Part shown: positions 8,974 to 17,975 of the stretch, piece by piece
How the letters are laid out: each line of letters begins with the position of its first letter
How positions within the stretch are numbered: position 1 is the stretch's first letter
Source of the DNA: Candidatus Cloacimonas sp.
Lineage (GTDB): Bacteria > Cloacimonadota > Cloacimonadia > Cloacimonadales > Cloacimonadaceae
DNA length: 64,000 nt
NCBI GenBank assembly: GCA_023227825.1
Contig: JALOCJ010000003.1
Location: 62,001-126,000 of the forward strand
Direction: 5' to 3'
The notes under the pieces: generated by a model
What the model was told of the DNA's origin: nothing
The model's input: only the letters and a program-made list of their open reading frames with translations
The model's database searches: none
Translations under genes and position numbers: made by a program

Positions 8974-10143
8974 TTATGAACGCAAAGGCATTAGCAGGAA
9001 GGTTATTTCCTGATCGGGAACAGGTGTTTCATTGTAAATCATCATCGCATCTTTGGAAGTTCCTAGTTTGATGACAACTTTTTCTGTATCTATAGCTTCC
9101 AGGATAGAAAGCATATATTTATAGTTGAAAGAAACTCCAGTTGAAGAGCCAGCGAAAGTAAAATTATCCATATTTTCTTTTGCTTCACCGGTATCTCTGT
9201 TACTAGTATTCACTTCAAAACGATCGCTATCCAAATCAAAATGAATGCGTAAATTGTCATCCGGAGCTACAAGAGCAACTCTTTTTATGGCAGTTATGAG
9301 AGCTTGCCTATCAACAACAAATTTATTTGGCAGTTCAGCAGGAAATGCTTGTTTGTAATCAGGATATTTGTGTTCCAAAACCTGAGAAGAAATAAAATAT
9401 TCTCCATACAAAAACATAATCCGATTATGCCCTAAACCCACTTGGAGTTCTTTTACTTCTTCCTGAAAGATTTTCTGCAGAAACAGCAGGGTCTTTACCG
9501 GAATTACTTTTTCCACATAATATTGATTCTGGTTCGTAAAAACATTTACTTCCGGATTATCATTCGGCTCTAAAGTAGATAACAGGGACGAATTCAGAAT
9601 CGTTATTTCTGCTACTTTGCGTCCATCTGTCGCTACCATTGTATGATGATCGGAATAAATCTTCCAACAGACACCATTGAGAACAGGACGATTTACATCT
9701 GTAGAAACAGCAAAATAGGTTTTGGAAATCATTCTGCTAAATAACGCGGCATCAATAGTAATAGGATTATTTAGTTTAGGTTCAGGAATAACAGGGAAAA
9801 GAGTATGATCAGCAATCAACAGATTAAAATCAACTTTCCCGCATTGAATCATCAGCAGGTCGTCATGACTCCAAAGATTGATAACCCCATCAGGCATATA
9901 ATTGATAATTTCATTAAAATGATGAGCTGAAACTGCAACTGTGCCACCCTCAGAAACAGCTGCAGGAAATTCCACAACAACCATAATTTCTAAATCGGTA
10001 GTGCTGATTCGCATTGTATTATTTTCTTCAGAGACCTCCATAAGGTAGTTGTTCAATATCGGAGTTGTGTTTTTTGTGGGCACAATAGATACCAGATGTT
10101 GAATGCGTGCAAGAAGGTCTTTCTTTTCAATCGCTAATCTCAT
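8974..10143 (-). CDS. dnaN: DNA polymerase III beta subunit (sliding clamp)
   Basis: Forms the homodimeric ring that tethers DNA polymerase III and many repair proteins to DNA. The 389 residues span the three repeated clamp domains. Recognisable stretches are MRLAIEKKDLLARIQHLVSI at the N-terminus, NPVLNG-like RPVLNGVCWKI near 160, and the C-terminal PVPDQEITFLLMPLRS, where clamps end in a LMPMR-type motif. It is the first gene of the dnaN-recF unit. It faces a 297-bp divergent gap upstream in which I find no DnaA boxes, so it is not evidence for an adjacent origin. Confidence 0.96.
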   Translation of the reverse strand: MRLAIEKKDLLARIQHLVSIVPTKNTTPILNNYLMEVSEENNTMRISTTDLEIMVVVEFPAAVSEGGTVAVSAHHFNEIINYMPDGVINLWSHDDLLMIQCGKVDFNLLIADHTLFPVIPEPKLNNPITIDAALFSRMISKTYFAVSTDVNRPVLNGVCWKIYSDHHTMVATDGRKVAEITILNSSLLSTLEPNDNPEVNVFTNQNQYYVEKVIPVKTLLFLQKIFQEEVKELQVGLGHNRIMFLYGEYFISSQVLEHKYPDYKQAFPAELPNKFVVDRQALITAIKRVALVAPDDNLRIHFDLDSDRFEVNTSNRDTGEAKENMDNFTFAGSSTGVSFNYKYMLSILEAIDTEKVVIKLGTSKDAMMIYNETPVPDQEITFLLMPLRS

Positions 10144-10366
10144 AATAACCTCACCAGTATAATTTATTTTTTTCCAGATAAATTTCCAGTGTTATTTAGT
10201 CAATCACTTTTTTGGGAAAAGAAGTTTTTCTGCCACCGAGGACACCGAAAATGGCATTTTAAACAAAGTGAGAAAGAGTAACGAGAAATAAGAAAGAATG
10301 CGGATCGGGTAAAAACTATGCATTATATTTAAAGGGAAAGTGAGATCCGCTGCCCGTACAAACTGC

Positions 10367-10394
10367 TTGACAGAAACTAAGCAATAATTATTTA
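10367..10394 (+). promoter_or_regulatory. Candidate sigma-70-type promoter for the PPDK-like gene
   Basis: TTGACA at 10367-10372 is followed after 16 bases by TATTTA at 10389-10394. This is about 45 bp before the start codon of the 1359-residue protein. It lies in the 297-bp divergent region between dnaN and that gene. The rest of this region shows no frame and no strong repeat. Confidence 0.4.
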
Positions 10395-10440
10395 AGAACT
10401 TATGTATGCTTATCTATCCAGAAAGCAGCGAGGTTAAATT

Positions 10441-13400
10441 TTGGAAACCCTTAAATCTAAGGCATTAGCAGAAAATCTGGCAGTTACTAAAGTATCCGAA
10501 ATAGTGTTTGACGATCGGGCAATATGGTTACTTTCCTTAACGGAAGGAAACTTTGGCATCAAGCAACGCTGTCAGAATTTTCTGGAAGAACTATATCATC
10601 CCTATACCAATCCGGAATCTGTTGCAACCCTTATCCGGCAGTGCATTTTAGGGGATTTATGGTTCTATGTTCAATTACCGGAAAAGGAAAAAACCTTATC
10701 CGTGATAGGGGATTTGTATCTTCTGGCAGAGAAGAAATGTAGTAAACCCTTGCAGGAAAAACGAATTATTGTTGAATATCTGGATTTTATATCTGCTTTA
10801 AGCCGCTGCGATGGTATTCCGGGAAGCGTTTTTTCCTATTTACTAACAGCACTGAATAAATGGCAAAAAAGGAGCAGAGACCTTTTTATTCCTTTAAACG
10901 GTGCCTGCCGTAAATGTTTAACAAATCTTATGCGGGTTTATAACTGCAACGAAATCTGTTTTAAGATGCTAAAAGAGCTCTTAACCGAGGGCTTGGTGTT
11001 TTGGCAGAATACAACAGATTTAGAGAATTGGTATAGAAAGAACGGTGCAGAAAACTATGCTGATATAGAAACGCTATCCTCTGCTATAGGCAAAAAATTT
11101 TTCCAGCAATGGTTAATAGAGCTGGAAACCAGGCAAGATTTTGAATCCTTACAGGATGTTCCTTCCTTTTCCGATATTGCTGTTATGCTGCGAGAAACAA
11201 TTAGCAAATTTCAAACTCTTACTTTACGCATAAAATTCATCTTTTATCTTTTGGGTTTGCAGGGAATGGAGGATTTGCGGAATCATTTGCTTTGGGATTT
11301 GAACCGTCAGCTTTCCGATTTGGAAAACGAAATATCGGAAGATGAAGTTCCGCAAATGCTGGATTCCATTTTTGCTACCCTTTTTGAATTTAAAGAAACC
11401 CATCTTTCCATTGTGCTGGATTGTATTTTAACTATTGGCAAAATAGTGCTTTCCCGCAAAAATAATAAGCACTGTCAACATCTACTGCCCAAAATTATGG
11501 AACTGGAATTCACCGCGCCCGGGAAAATTAAAATAGACAAGGATTGGCAGATGGAAGTGGATAAAAATCATATCAAACATCTGCGTATGCTGCTGGAACT
11601 GATTGCCATTGATCCTCTGATGTGCAAAGACCTACTTGCCTATTTAATTATCAGTTTAAGCCGCAAAGGGGTTTTTATTTCCGATACTGACCTTTTTCAG
11701 AAAGATGTTTCGGCATTTCTAAATTCGGATTTTAAACCTTTAGTAGTGCAAACCAAACACCTTTTAAAAATGTTCCCTGTGTTCTTTAATGAAATTGGAG
11801 CGGAAGGCGAAATTAGAGATATTACTACTTCCGTGGATGAATTGGGGCAACGAAAAGATTTGTTAATGCACTTTTTGCGGAAACAGATTCATACCGAAAG
11901 CAATAACACTCATCTGCTTTTAATTCAAAGGATACTGGAATATTGGACAAATCTGGATTATAGAGGACTCCAGGATATGGTTCCGGAAGATGTTCTCATC
12001 TACATTATGCACCCGGATGAAATGACAAAGCAACAAAGTGTTGTAGTGAATGCTTTTTTACAAAAAAACGGTTTAAGCGTGGAAGAACTTCTTTCTCTTT
12101 CCTGGCAACGAGTTAGCAAATTATTTGAAAATGCACCGGAGGATTTTTCCTTAAAGCGGCTGAAGCTGCTTTGTTACACGCATTTTCTGCTTAAAGATAA
12201 ATATCATCTTGATCCGTATGATATCGTAAAATTTCTTACTCGCTACAGCTGGTTTGACACAAATGAACAAAATCGCCTTGCCCGTAGTTTTGACCGCAAG
12301 GATTATGACAGCACGATTAGACAGCTGCTTTCCTACATCGGAAAAATGAACAGCGTTATCTTAGACCCTCAAACTACAACCGCCTGGGAAAATATCTATT
12401 ACAAAAGGCATATTGCTGCAGGTATTCCTTCAATGTATGGAATGTATCGCGAGCCCAAACTGGAAGCGATGGGAATGATTTTTCGGATTGAAAATGTAGT
12501 TCGCCGCCTTTTTGAGCGTAATGTGCAACAACTGAATCTGAGTTACATCACTGGTAAAACCTTGCGTAGAATAATTCGCATTCTGGAGCTCTATGACTAT
12601 GCAATGAAACAAATTCTGGTTACCAGCGATGCTTACAGTTCTGCTTTGGATATGTTAAAATCGTCTCAATATCTCAGCAATCTTTCTATAGACCAATATC
12701 TGGATATTTTCAAGCTGCTGAAGGACAGCGTAGTGGAAATAATTAACGAGTATTATTACCGGTTTTATGAAAACCAGTTGAGGCAAATTGGATTACGAAT
12801 GGTAGCAAAGGTAAAAGGAAAAGAACAGCGGAACTCAAAAGAAACCGAAATTTTTGCGGAGGAATTTTACCGCAATCTGCTTTCCAAGTCCTTTCTGGTG
12901 CAGGGTTTGGATAATTTTATTACCCAAATCCTGGAATCTCTTGCACAAATGAAACATCTTTTTAAGCCGGATGATATTCCTAAAGTGATGAGTTACGATC
13001 CCGATAAACTCTTTTTTCATCTGAATAAGAAAAATTCGCGTATTGAAAATCAAGTGCTTTTGGGCTCTAAAGCATATTTCCTGAAAAGGATGCACCAATA
13101 TGAATTTCCTGTGCCACCTGGATTTGTTATTACAACAGACCTTTTTCGCCATCGGGAAATTATCAATACTCATCCTGATATTTCTGATGAACTGGATGCA
13201 ATGATTAGGCAAAATTTGAATATTCTGGAAAAAAATACAGACCTTGTTTTAGGCGACCCGGAAAAGCCCTTACTGCTTTCTGTCCGTTCCGGAGCTCCAA
13301 TGAGTTTACCGGGAGCAATGGATACCTTTTTAAATATCGGTTTAACGGACGAAGTTACCTATAAACTTTCTTTGCGTCCAAACTATGGATGGACTGCCTG

Positions 13401-14520
13401 GGATTGTTACCGACGCTTGATTCAAAGCTGGGGAATGGCTTATGGCATTCCCCGGGATGAATTTGATGCGGTGATGATTAACTATAAAAAAAGGTTCAAA
13501 ATAGAGCTGAAAACACAATTTTCGGGTGCTCAAATGCAGGAGATGGTGCAGGATTATAAAAAAGTGCTAACTCTTCATAATCTAGAACTAGAACAGGAAC
13601 CCTTTATGCAGTTATACAAGGCAATTTCGCGCGTGCTGGATAGCTGGAACACTGATAGAGCCCGTTTATACAGGCAAAAATTACATATTGCCGATGAATG
13701 GGGCACTGCAGTTATTATCCAGAAAATGGTTTTAGGTAATATTTCTCTGGAATCGGGAACGGGAGTTTTGTTTACACATTATGACTTTAGCGAAGAGAGC
13801 GGAATTTGTTTGAATGGTGATTTTACCCTCTGTAGCCAGGGAGAAGATGTTGTAGCCGGTTTGGTGCACACTTTACCTATATCGGAAATTCAATGTTTGC
13901 ACAGTAAAACTGCTAATAAAAATTCCCTGGAAAATACCTTTCCAGCAATTTACAATGCGCTATTACGCTATGCCAGACAGCTGATTGAAGATAAAAACTA
14001 TCCCCATCAGGAAATGGAATTTACTTTTGAGGGTCCTTCTCCCGAGCAATTATATATTTTACAAACCCGGGATCAGGTTATCCAAAAAGCTCCTGATTAT
14101 AAGGTCTTTGATACTTCCAAAGGGGATCAGAAAAAACTTGCTTTTGGCATCGGTATCGGTAAAGGAGCCGTGAACGGCATAATCGTTTTCAGCAAGGAAG
14201 ATATTGAAAAATTTGCTCCTAGCAAAGAAGCGCTGATTTTAGTGCGTCCTGATACCGTTCCAGATGATATGGAACTGCTTTTTGAGTGCCAGGGATTGTT
14301 AACTTCCCGAGGAGGAGTAACTTCCCACGCTGCAGTTACAGCTACTCGTTTGGGCATTATAGGAATTGTAAACTGTAAGGATTTAGTTGTTTTGGAAGCG
14401 GAGGCAAAGTGCAGAATTGGAAAAACCTATTTACAGGCGGGTGATAAATTAGCTTTGGATGCTACCAGCGGAGCTATTTATTCAGGGCATTATCCTTTAG
14501 TTAGCGTGCATTGTTTATAA
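10441..14520 (+). CDS. PEP-synthase/PPDK-like phosphotransferase with large N-terminal domain, no TIM barrel
   Basis: A 1359-residue protein. About 870 residues of N-terminal, helix-rich sequence have no motif I recognise. An ATP-grasp-like PEP/pyruvate-binding domain follows from about 873 (LGSKAYFLKRM, PVPPGFVITT, SVRSGAPMSLPGAMDTFLN) to about 1220 (EMEFTFEGPS, LYILQTRDQ). Then comes a swivelling phosphohistidine domain with TSRGGVTSHAAV; the phospho-acceptor histidine is H1296. Only about 63 residues follow, so the C-terminal PEP-binding TIM barrel of PPDK and PEP synthase is missing. The chemistry is probably ATP to phosphohistidine to an unknown acceptor, possibly bound by the N-terminal region. 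That is inference. The start is TTG with GCGAGG about 8 bases upstream. The GAPDH-like gene follows after 27 bp. Confidence 0.75.
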   Translation: METLKSKALAENLAVTKVSEIVFDDRAIWLLSLTEGNFGIKQRCQNFLEELYHPYTNPESVATLIRQCILGDLWFYVQLPEKEKTLSVIGDLYLLAEKKCSKPLQEKRIIVEYLDFISALSRCDGIPGSVFSYLLTALNKWQKRSRDLFIPLNGACRKCLTNLMRVYNCNEICFKMLKELLTEGLVFWQNTTDLENWYRKNGAENYADIETLSSAIGKKFFQQWLIELETRQDFESLQDVPSFSDIAVMLRETISKFQTLTLRIKFIFYLLGLQGMEDLRNHLLWDLNRQLSDLENEISEDEVPQMLDSIFATLFEFKETHLSIVLDCILTIGKIVLSRKNNKHCQHLLPKIMELEFTAPGKIKIDKDWQMEVDKNHIKHLRMLLELIAIDPLMCKDLLAYLIISLSRKGVFISDTDLFQKDVSAFLNSDFKPLVVQTKHLLKMFPVFFNEIGAEGEIRDITTSVDELGQRKDLLMHFLRKQIHTESNNTHLLLIQRILEYWTNLDYRGLQDMVPEDVLIYIMHPDEMTKQQSVVVNAFLQKNGLSVEELLSLSWQRVSKLFENAPEDFSLKRLKLLCYTHFLLKDKYHLDPYDIVKFLTRYSWFDTNEQNRLARSFDRKDYDSTIRQLLSYIGKMNSVILDPQTTTAWENIYYKRHIAAGIPSMYGMYREPKLEAMGMIFRIENVVRRLFERNVQQLNLSYITGKTLRRIIRILELYDYAMKQILVTSDAYSSALDMLKSSQYLSNLSIDQYLDIFKLLKDSVVEIINEYYYRFYENQLRQIGLRMVAKVKGKEQRNSKETEIFAEEFYRNLLSKSFLVQGLDNFITQILESLAQMKHLFKPDDIPKVMSYDPDKLFFHLNKKNSRIENQVLLGSKAYFLKRMHQYEFPVPPGFVITTDLFRHREIINTHPDISDELDAMIRQNLNILEKNTDLVLGDPEKPLLLSVRSGAPMSLPGAMDTFLNIGLTDEVTYKLSLRPNYGWTAWDCYRRLIQSWGMAYGIPRDEFDAVMINYKKRFKIELKTQFSGAQMQEMVQDYKKVLTLHNLELEQEPFMQLYKAISRVLDSWNTDRARLYRQKLHIADEWGTAVIIQKMVLGNISLESGTGVLFTHYDFSEESGICLNGDFTLCSQGEDVVAGLVHTLPISEIQCLHSKTANKNSLENTFPAIYNALLRYARQLIEDKNYPHQEMEFTFEGPSPEQLYILQTRDQVIQKAPDYKVFDTSKGDQKKLAFGIGIGKGAVNGIIVFSKEDIEKFAPSKEALILVRPDTVPDDMELLFECQGLLTSRGGVTSHAAVTATRLGIIGIVNCKDLVVLEAEAKCRIGKTYLQAGDKLALDATSGAIYSGHYPLVSVHCL

Positions 14521-14547
14521 CAAATAAAAATATAAGGAGAAATCAAA

Positions 14548-15798
14548 ATGGAACTGAGCTTAGGAAACAAAAAACTGCTAGGAATCAATGGTTTGGGCAG
14601 AATTGGCAAACTATTGTTATGGAACCAGATACATCTTAGGCATTTTGATGGAATCGTAGTAAACTGTGGCCGGGTGGTAGGCAAAAATCTAGATGACCTT
14701 ATTCAGGTTATTGAAATGGATAGCACTTACGGTTCTATCCACAAATTTCTCTATGGAGTGGTAGGTAAAAAAGCCGATATTAAAATCATTGATGCGGATA
14801 TACCTCTTTTGGAAATTGAGGGTATACCGATTAAAATTTTACGAACGGCTCGCGACCCTAAAGATATTAACTGGCTGAACGAGGGAGTGAGAATTGTAGT
14901 TGATTGCACAGGAAATTTTTTAGACCCCGCTTTGCGCTCGGATTCCGGAAAACCCTGTTTACACGGTCATTTGGATGCAGGAGCGCTGAAAGTTATCTGC
15001 AGTGCACCTTTCAAAATTAAATCCGGAAATTCTATACCGGATTATGCCAAAACGATAATTTACGGCATCAATCACCTGGATTTTAACCCTCGTGAACATA
15101 ACATCATTTCTGCTGCTTCCTGTACTACAACCGGCTTGGCTTATATGTTGAAACCGCTTATGGAAAATCAGGCAACCTCCAGAATTTTAACTGCTTCTAT
15201 GAGCACCATTCATTCAGCTACAAACACTCAATCCATTTTAGATAGTGTTCCTAAAACCGATGCCACGGATTTGAGGAAATCCAGAAGCGTCCTGAATAAT
15301 ATTATTCTTTCCACTACAGGAGTTACGAAAGCTCTGGAACAAGTGATGCCCGAAATTAAACATATCGGTTTTATGGCAGATAGCGTTCGCATTCCTACAA
15401 CAACCGTCTCACTTATCAACTTAAATGTTACTTTCCATACGGAATTGGATGAATTGGGAGAGCCGTTGGTAAACCGGAAACTGATCAATGATGTATACCA
15501 AAAAGCATCGGAGGGCTCACAAAAAGACCTGCTGATTTTCAGTGACCGGCAAAATGTTTCGGCAGATATGATTGGAACTATGGCCGCAGTTGTTATTGAA
15601 GCACATGAAACACATACCAGAACCGGCTTTATCACAATTCCGGTTACAACTTTGGCTGCTCAAGGTATGGAAGCGGAAAAAGCATTGGAATTGCCTGTTA
15701 CGCATGCTAAAATTTTCGGTTGGTATGATAACGAACTTGGCTCTTATGTCAATTGTCTATCCCGGTTGACTAATTATATAGAGGAAAAAACTATTTGA
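14548..15798 (+). CDS. Glyceraldehyde-3-phosphate dehydrogenase-like protein, divergent
   Basis: GAPDH fold: N-terminal Rossmann motif GINGLGRIG (12-20), catalytic cysteine C192 in AASCTTTG, catalytic histidine H222 in STIHSATN, and the C-terminal WYDNELGSYVNC. It differs from ordinary GAPDH in four ways. It has 416 residues instead of about 335, with the active cysteine some 40 positions later. The usual SCTTNC is SCTTTG. The acidic residue that normally contacts the NAD ribose (IND) is replaced (VNCGR). The N-terminal half is longer. NADP use, or a related aldehyde as substrate, is possible but inferred. AAGGAGA precedes the start. It lies 27 bp behind the PPDK-like gene, so the two are probably one operon. 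Confidence 0.8.
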   Translation: MELSLGNKKLLGINGLGRIGKLLLWNQIHLRHFDGIVVNCGRVVGKNLDDLIQVIEMDSTYGSIHKFLYGVVGKKADIKIIDADIPLLEIEGIPIKILRTARDPKDINWLNEGVRIVVDCTGNFLDPALRSDSGKPCLHGHLDAGALKVICSAPFKIKSGNSIPDYAKTIIYGINHLDFNPREHNIISAASCTTTGLAYMLKPLMENQATSRILTASMSTIHSATNTQSILDSVPKTDATDLRKSRSVLNNIILSTTGVTKALEQVMPEIKHIGFMADSVRIPTTTVSLINLNVTFHTELDELGEPLVNRKLINDVYQKASEGSQKDLLIFSDRQNVSADMIGTMAAVVIEAHETHTRTGFITIPVTTLAAQGMEAEKALELPVTHAKIFGWYDNELGSYVNCLSRLTNYIEEKTI

Positions 15799-15976
15799 TA
15801 GTGAAAGGGGAATAGTGAACAGGGTAAGGGTAAGAAACCAAAAACCACGTCATAAATCGTAAAATAACAGTAAGTAAGGAGTCATTCGCGCCGTGATAAC
15901 TTAATTCTTTAAAATATATTAAGCGGTGCAAGAGGCCTTATAACGGCTAAAAACTTCCGGGAAAATAATCCACCGA

Positions 15977-16033
15977 TTACGATGTTGTGTAGTCGGAGAT
16001 TCAGCGAGCTCCGACTACACAACAACATCGTAA
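15977..16033. repeat. Long near-perfect hairpin
   Basis: The left arm at 15977-15998 contains gtgtagtcggag and the right arm at 16009-16033 contains ctccgactacac. The arms continue outward as ttacgatgtt and aacatcgtaa, broken by a single 3-base insertion in the right arm. The loop is 10 bases. There is no U-run after it, so a Rho-independent terminator is unlikely. Confidence 0.7.
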
Positions 16034-16156
16034 ACTGCGGGATCTTGTGACTTACAATTTTCACGATCATTTTGCCAAAATAATTTGCTAAATCATAACA
16101 CAGCAAACCAGTAGCAAATAGAATACAGATCATTCCCTGAAAAAATCCAAAGTGTT

Positions 16157-16257
16157 GTCAATAACATTCCCTTATCTATCTCTTATGATTCCCATATCCG
16201 ATATGGGAATCATAAGGGAATCTTATCCGCGGCATAGCCCGTAAAAGAAGGAATTGA
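16157..16257 (-). repeat. ~100-bp dispersed palindromic element, copy 1
   Basis: The core is a perfect 17-bp inverted repeat with a one-base centre (16182-16198 / 16200-16216, arm CTTATGATTCCCATATC). The flanks are also conserved with copy 2 at about 29423-29523, but in the opposite orientation: cttttacgg-ctatgc-gcggat on one side and tgttattga on the other. This marks a mobile or formerly mobile small element rather than a chance palindrome. Confidence 0.7.
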
Positions 16258-16346
16258 TTCAAAACGATTTTGGGATGGAAAAAGAGTAAATTTTCCGGAT
16301 ACCTTTTGTTTTAACTCCCAATTTTTAAGTTTGAAGACCAGCTAAA

Positions 16347-16483
16347 GAGCGGTTGTAAGTGAAAAAAGATTGTGGAGTGTGGTTACATTGAAGGGAGGTG
16401 AAAAGGGAAAGTCAAAACTTCCTGCTGCGCGGTTTTAAGTGAAAGAGATTGAGGGGGGTGTTTATATTGAAGGCAGGAGAAAA
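16347..16483. repeat. Imperfect direct repeat, two ~57-bp copies
   Basis: Copy a is 16347-16404 and copy b is 16427-16483. Shared words are gcggtt-taagtgaaa, gattg and attgaaggcagg-type stretches. The ttgtaagtgaaa word also begins the 113-bp units at 45897-46180, so this looks like a decayed member of that repeat group. Confidence 0.5.
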
Positions 16484-16652
16484 TTGTAAGTAAGAACATC
16501 CCGCGCTCTTTCTATCTTTATATTTAGCCATCTTGCCATCCCGCGATATTTCACAACTTAAAAATTTTACTTGCCTATAAATGCAAATCTATAAATATGC
16601 ACCCAAAAATTGATTATTACGACTTGAAAAATTCAAGCCAAAGGGAGTGTTG

Positions 16653-17966
16653 ATGCGCTTGAAAACATTTCCCGGAGGTGTTCATCCTCCGGATGAAAAG
16701 AAGTATAGTGCTGCTATGCCTATAACTGAAATTCCGCTACCCCAAAAAGTGTGTATCCATCTTTCTCAGCATATTGGTTCTCCTTCAAAGCCAATTGTAG
16801 CTGTAGGTGATGAGGTTTTAACAGGACAAAAAATTGCAGAAGCAACAGGTTTTGTCTCCCTTATTCAACATTCTTCAATTTCCGGAAAAGTTACTGCCAT
16901 AGACCGTTTTCCTAATGCTACGGGCTTCAATTCTATGGCAATTCAAATTACGGGTGATGGATCTGACAAATGGATAGAACTTATTGACGAACAAAATTTT
17001 ATGGATTTACCAATTGAGGAAATGAAAAAAAGAATTGGTGATGCTGGAATTTGTGGAATGGGCGGTGCCGGTTTTCCGACTTTTGTAAAACTTTCTCCGC
17101 CAGCTGATAAACCTATAGATACGGTTATTTTGAACGGAGTAGAATGTGAACCTTATTTAACCAGTGACCATCGCTTGATGCTGGAAAAAGGTGAAGAAAT
17201 CATAATCGGCTTAAAACTTATAATGAAAATTTTATGTGCTGAAAAAGGAATGATTGGAATTGAAGCCAATAAACCCGATGCCATAGCCAAAATGCAGGAA
17301 CTGACTAAAAATGAACCCCATATTGAAGTAGTTACTCTAAAACTACGTTATCCTCAAGGTGCCGAAAAACAGCTTATTTATGCTGCTACCAAAAGAAAAG
17401 TTCCTGCTGGTGGTCTTCCTTTGGAAGTTGGGATTGTTGTGCAAAATGTAGGAACAGCTTTTGCCGTTTATGAAGCAATTCGCTACAAAAAACCCCTAAT
17501 TCAAAGGATTATAACGGTAACGGGTTCTCCTGTAGTTAATCCGCAAAATCTTTTAGCCCGTATTGGAACTCCTTTTTCTGAACTTGTTGACTTTTGCGGT
17601 GGAACAAAAGAAGAAGTAGGAAAAGTAATTTGTGGTGGACCGATGATGGGTTTTGCTCTTCCTTCTTTAGAAGCAACAGTGGGAAAAGGAAGTGGGGGAT
17701 TGGTTTTACTGAATAAAGAAACAGCCCGGTTAAAGGAAGAAGGAAATTGTTTACGTTGTGCACGCTGTGTAGATGTTTGCCCGATGAATTTGGTTCCCTG
17801 TATGATTGTTTCTGCCGTAAAATACGATAATCAGAAACTTGCTGTAAGTTCCGGACTGAATGATTGTATGAAATGTGGTGCTTGTGCTTATGTGTGTCCT
17901 GCCCAAATTCGTTTAGTGCAATATATTGATACGGGCAAAATTCGTTATGCTGAAGCAAAAAAGTAG
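16653..17966 (+). CDS. rnfC: Electron transport complex subunit RnfC
   Basis: Soluble NADH-side subunit of the membrane Rnf complex (ferredoxin:NAD+ oxidoreductase, ion-pumping). Two 4Fe-4S motifs are seen near the C-terminus: CLRCARCVDVCP and CMKCGACAYVCP. The nucleotide/FMN-binding region with GMGGAGFPTFVKL is at about 133-147. I take the ATG at 16653 because AAGGGAG lies 6 bases upstream; the GTG at 16647 would overlap that ribosome binding site. At 437 residues it is a normal RnfC. It is the first gene of rnfCDGEAB and is followed almost directly by rnfD. Confidence 0.95.
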   Translation: MRLKTFPGGVHPPDEKKYSAAMPITEIPLPQKVCIHLSQHIGSPSKPIVAVGDEVLTGQKIAEATGFVSLIQHSSISGKVTAIDRFPNATGFNSMAIQITGDGSDKWIELIDEQNFMDLPIEEMKKRIGDAGICGMGGAGFPTFVKLSPPADKPIDTVILNGVECEPYLTSDHRLMLEKGEEIIIGLKLIMKILCAEKGMIGIEANKPDAIAKMQELTKNEPHIEVVTLKLRYPQGAEKQLIYAATKRKVPAGGLPLEVGIVVQNVGTAFAVYEAIRYKKPLIQRIITVTGSPVVNPQNLLARIGTPFSELVDFCGGTKEEVGKVICGGPMMGFALPSLEATVGKGSGGLVLLNKETARLKEEGNCLRCARCVDVCPMNLVPCMIVSAVKYDNQKLAVSSGLNDCMKCGACAYVCPAQIRLVQYIDTGKIRYAEAKK

Positions 17967-17975
17967 GTGAAGAAA

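Larger units (their letters stand above)
15799..16652. other. Non-coding region rich in inverted repeats
   Basis: About 850 bp between the GAPDH-like gene and rnfC, without a supportable gene. It holds the motif ggagtcattcgcgc (15879-15892), a long hairpin (15977-16033), a dispersed palindromic element (16157-16257), and an imperfect direct repeat (16347-16404 and 16427-16483). The last 120 bp before rnfC are AT-rich and presumably carry its promoter, but I see no clear -35/-10 pair. Confidence 0.7.

Noticed and set aside
10144..10440. Possible replication origin beside dnaN-recF
   Set aside because: No TTATCCACA-type DnaA boxes or AT-rich 13-mers are seen in this gap, and dnaA is absent. 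Gene position alone is not enough.
15977..16033. Rho-independent terminator after the GAPDH-like gene
   Set aside because: No T-run follows either arm and it lies almost 180 bp after the stop.
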